Below, in pieces: positions 4,910 through 5,012 of a stretch of 5,012 bases of DNA. The translations under genes were made by a program, and so were the position numbers. The stretch's first letter is position 1. Each line of letters opens with the position of its first letter. Below the pieces are notes generated by a model. That model saw only the letters and a program-made list of their open reading frames with translations, was not told where the DNA came from and ran no database searches. Location of the stretch: NCBI GenBank assembly GCA_030917725.1, contig JAUPUE010000052.1, positions 1 to 5,012 on the forward strand. The letters are read 5' to 3'. The stretch is from Patescibacteria group bacterium (GTDB lineage: Bacteria; Patescibacteriota; Minisyncoccia; Phycocordibacterales; EsbW-18).

Positions 4910-4922
4910 ATCGCCATATCGC
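4883..4922 (+). repeat. inverted repeat spanning the tRNA promoter and tRNA 5' end
   Basis: GCGATATGG (4883-4891) pairs with CCATATCGC (4914-4922) and, after a bulged G (4892), CGAT (4893-4896) pairs with ATCG (4910-4913). This gives 13 pairs around a 13-base loop that contains the -10 box. The right arm includes the first three bases of the tRNA. It could be an operator-like palindrome, or a hairpin formed only in read-through transcripts from rmuC, where it could mark an rmuC 3' end. Confidence 0.6.
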
Positions 4923-4991
4923 GGGGTAGAGCAGTAGTAGCTCGCCAGGCTCATAACCTGGAGGTCGCGGGTGCGAATCCCGCCCCCGCAA
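4920..4991 (+). tRNA. initiator tRNA-fMet (CAT)
   Basis: The 72-base cloverleaf is: acceptor CGCGGGG (4920-4926) with CCCCGCA (4984-4990), D stem GAGC/GCTC (4929-4932/4940-4943), anticodon stem CCAGG/CCTGG with loop CTCATAA (anticodon CAT at 4952-4954), variable loop AGGTC, T stem GCGGG/CCCGC, and discriminator A (4991). The unpaired C1-A72 end and the A11-U24 pair are hallmarks of bacterial initiator tRNA and set it apart from elongator tRNA-Met. Oddities: the D loop is only seven bases (AGTAGTA) and has no GG pair; the T loop is TGCGAAT, with G at position 55; and the first of the three G-C pairs of the anticodon stem (29:41) is A-U. The CCA end is not encoded (CAA follows), so it must be added by CCA-adding enzyme. 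Confidence 0.95.
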
Positions 4992-4996
4992 CAAGT

Positions 4997-5012
4997 ATGA
5001 AAAAGGACGTGC
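4997..5012 (+). CDS. possible start of a further gene (cut by window end)
   Basis: An ATG at 4997 opens MKKDV and runs off the window, five bases after the tRNA discriminator base. A basic MKK start is plausible for a real gene, but five codons cannot prove it. The space to the tRNA leaves no room for a ribosome binding site or promoter, so an mRNA would have to arise by tRNA processing and be nearly leaderless. Confidence 0.25.

Overview
The window looks like a piece of a Candidate Phyla Radiation (Patescibacteria, probably Parcubacteria/Kaiserbacteria-like) chromosome. Evidence: a secreted protein with the signal peptide, N-terminal helix and peptidoglycan-binding module typical of that group; a DeoR-type winged-helix protein of a form I associate with CPR genomes; a compact RmuC; start codons without a recognisable GGAGG; and short intergenic spacers full of small palindromes. 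This assignment is inference from gene style. No rRNA or marker alignment was possible. All supported genes lie on the + strand.

Layout: (1) 1-477, the 3' part of a helix-turn-helix protein gene that begins outside the window. (2) 478-888, a 411-base stretch without a convincing protein gene. It holds a good sigma70-type promoter (522-550), then a chain of RNA-type stem-loops at 560-604, 624-660, 730-744 and 758-832. Two of these stems are completed by G-U wobbles that only pair in + strand RNA. I read this as a structured leader or independent small RNA ahead of the next gene. (3) 889-2814, a 641-residue secreted, extremely acidic surface protein with a peptidoglycan-binding domain, closed by a strong terminator hairpin (2847-2882). 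(4) 2886-3209, mini-palindromes, a 54-residue membrane microprotein (2949-3113), and two inverted arrays of a 7-base repeat around a promoter. (5) 3210-3665, a GatB/YqeY-family protein. (6) 3666-3820, palindromes and a second 7-base repeat array. (7) 3821-4876, RmuC, a membrane-anchored PD-(D/E)xK-like DNA-recombination protein. (8) 4881-4991, a promoter overlapped by an inverted repeat and then the initiator tRNA-fMet gene. The last bases may begin another gene (4997 onward).

The genes do not form one pathway. YqeY is linked by family to aminoacyl-tRNA amidation (GatB-like tail domain), the tRNA gene to translation initiation, and RmuC to DNA maintenance; each seems to have its own upstream signals. 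The most interesting content lies between the genes: the structured RNA ahead of the surface-protein gene, the heptamer arrays ending at the start codons of yqeY and rmuC, and an initiator tRNA with an altered elbow (short D loop without GG, position 55 G instead of U) and a non-canonical 29:41 pair.
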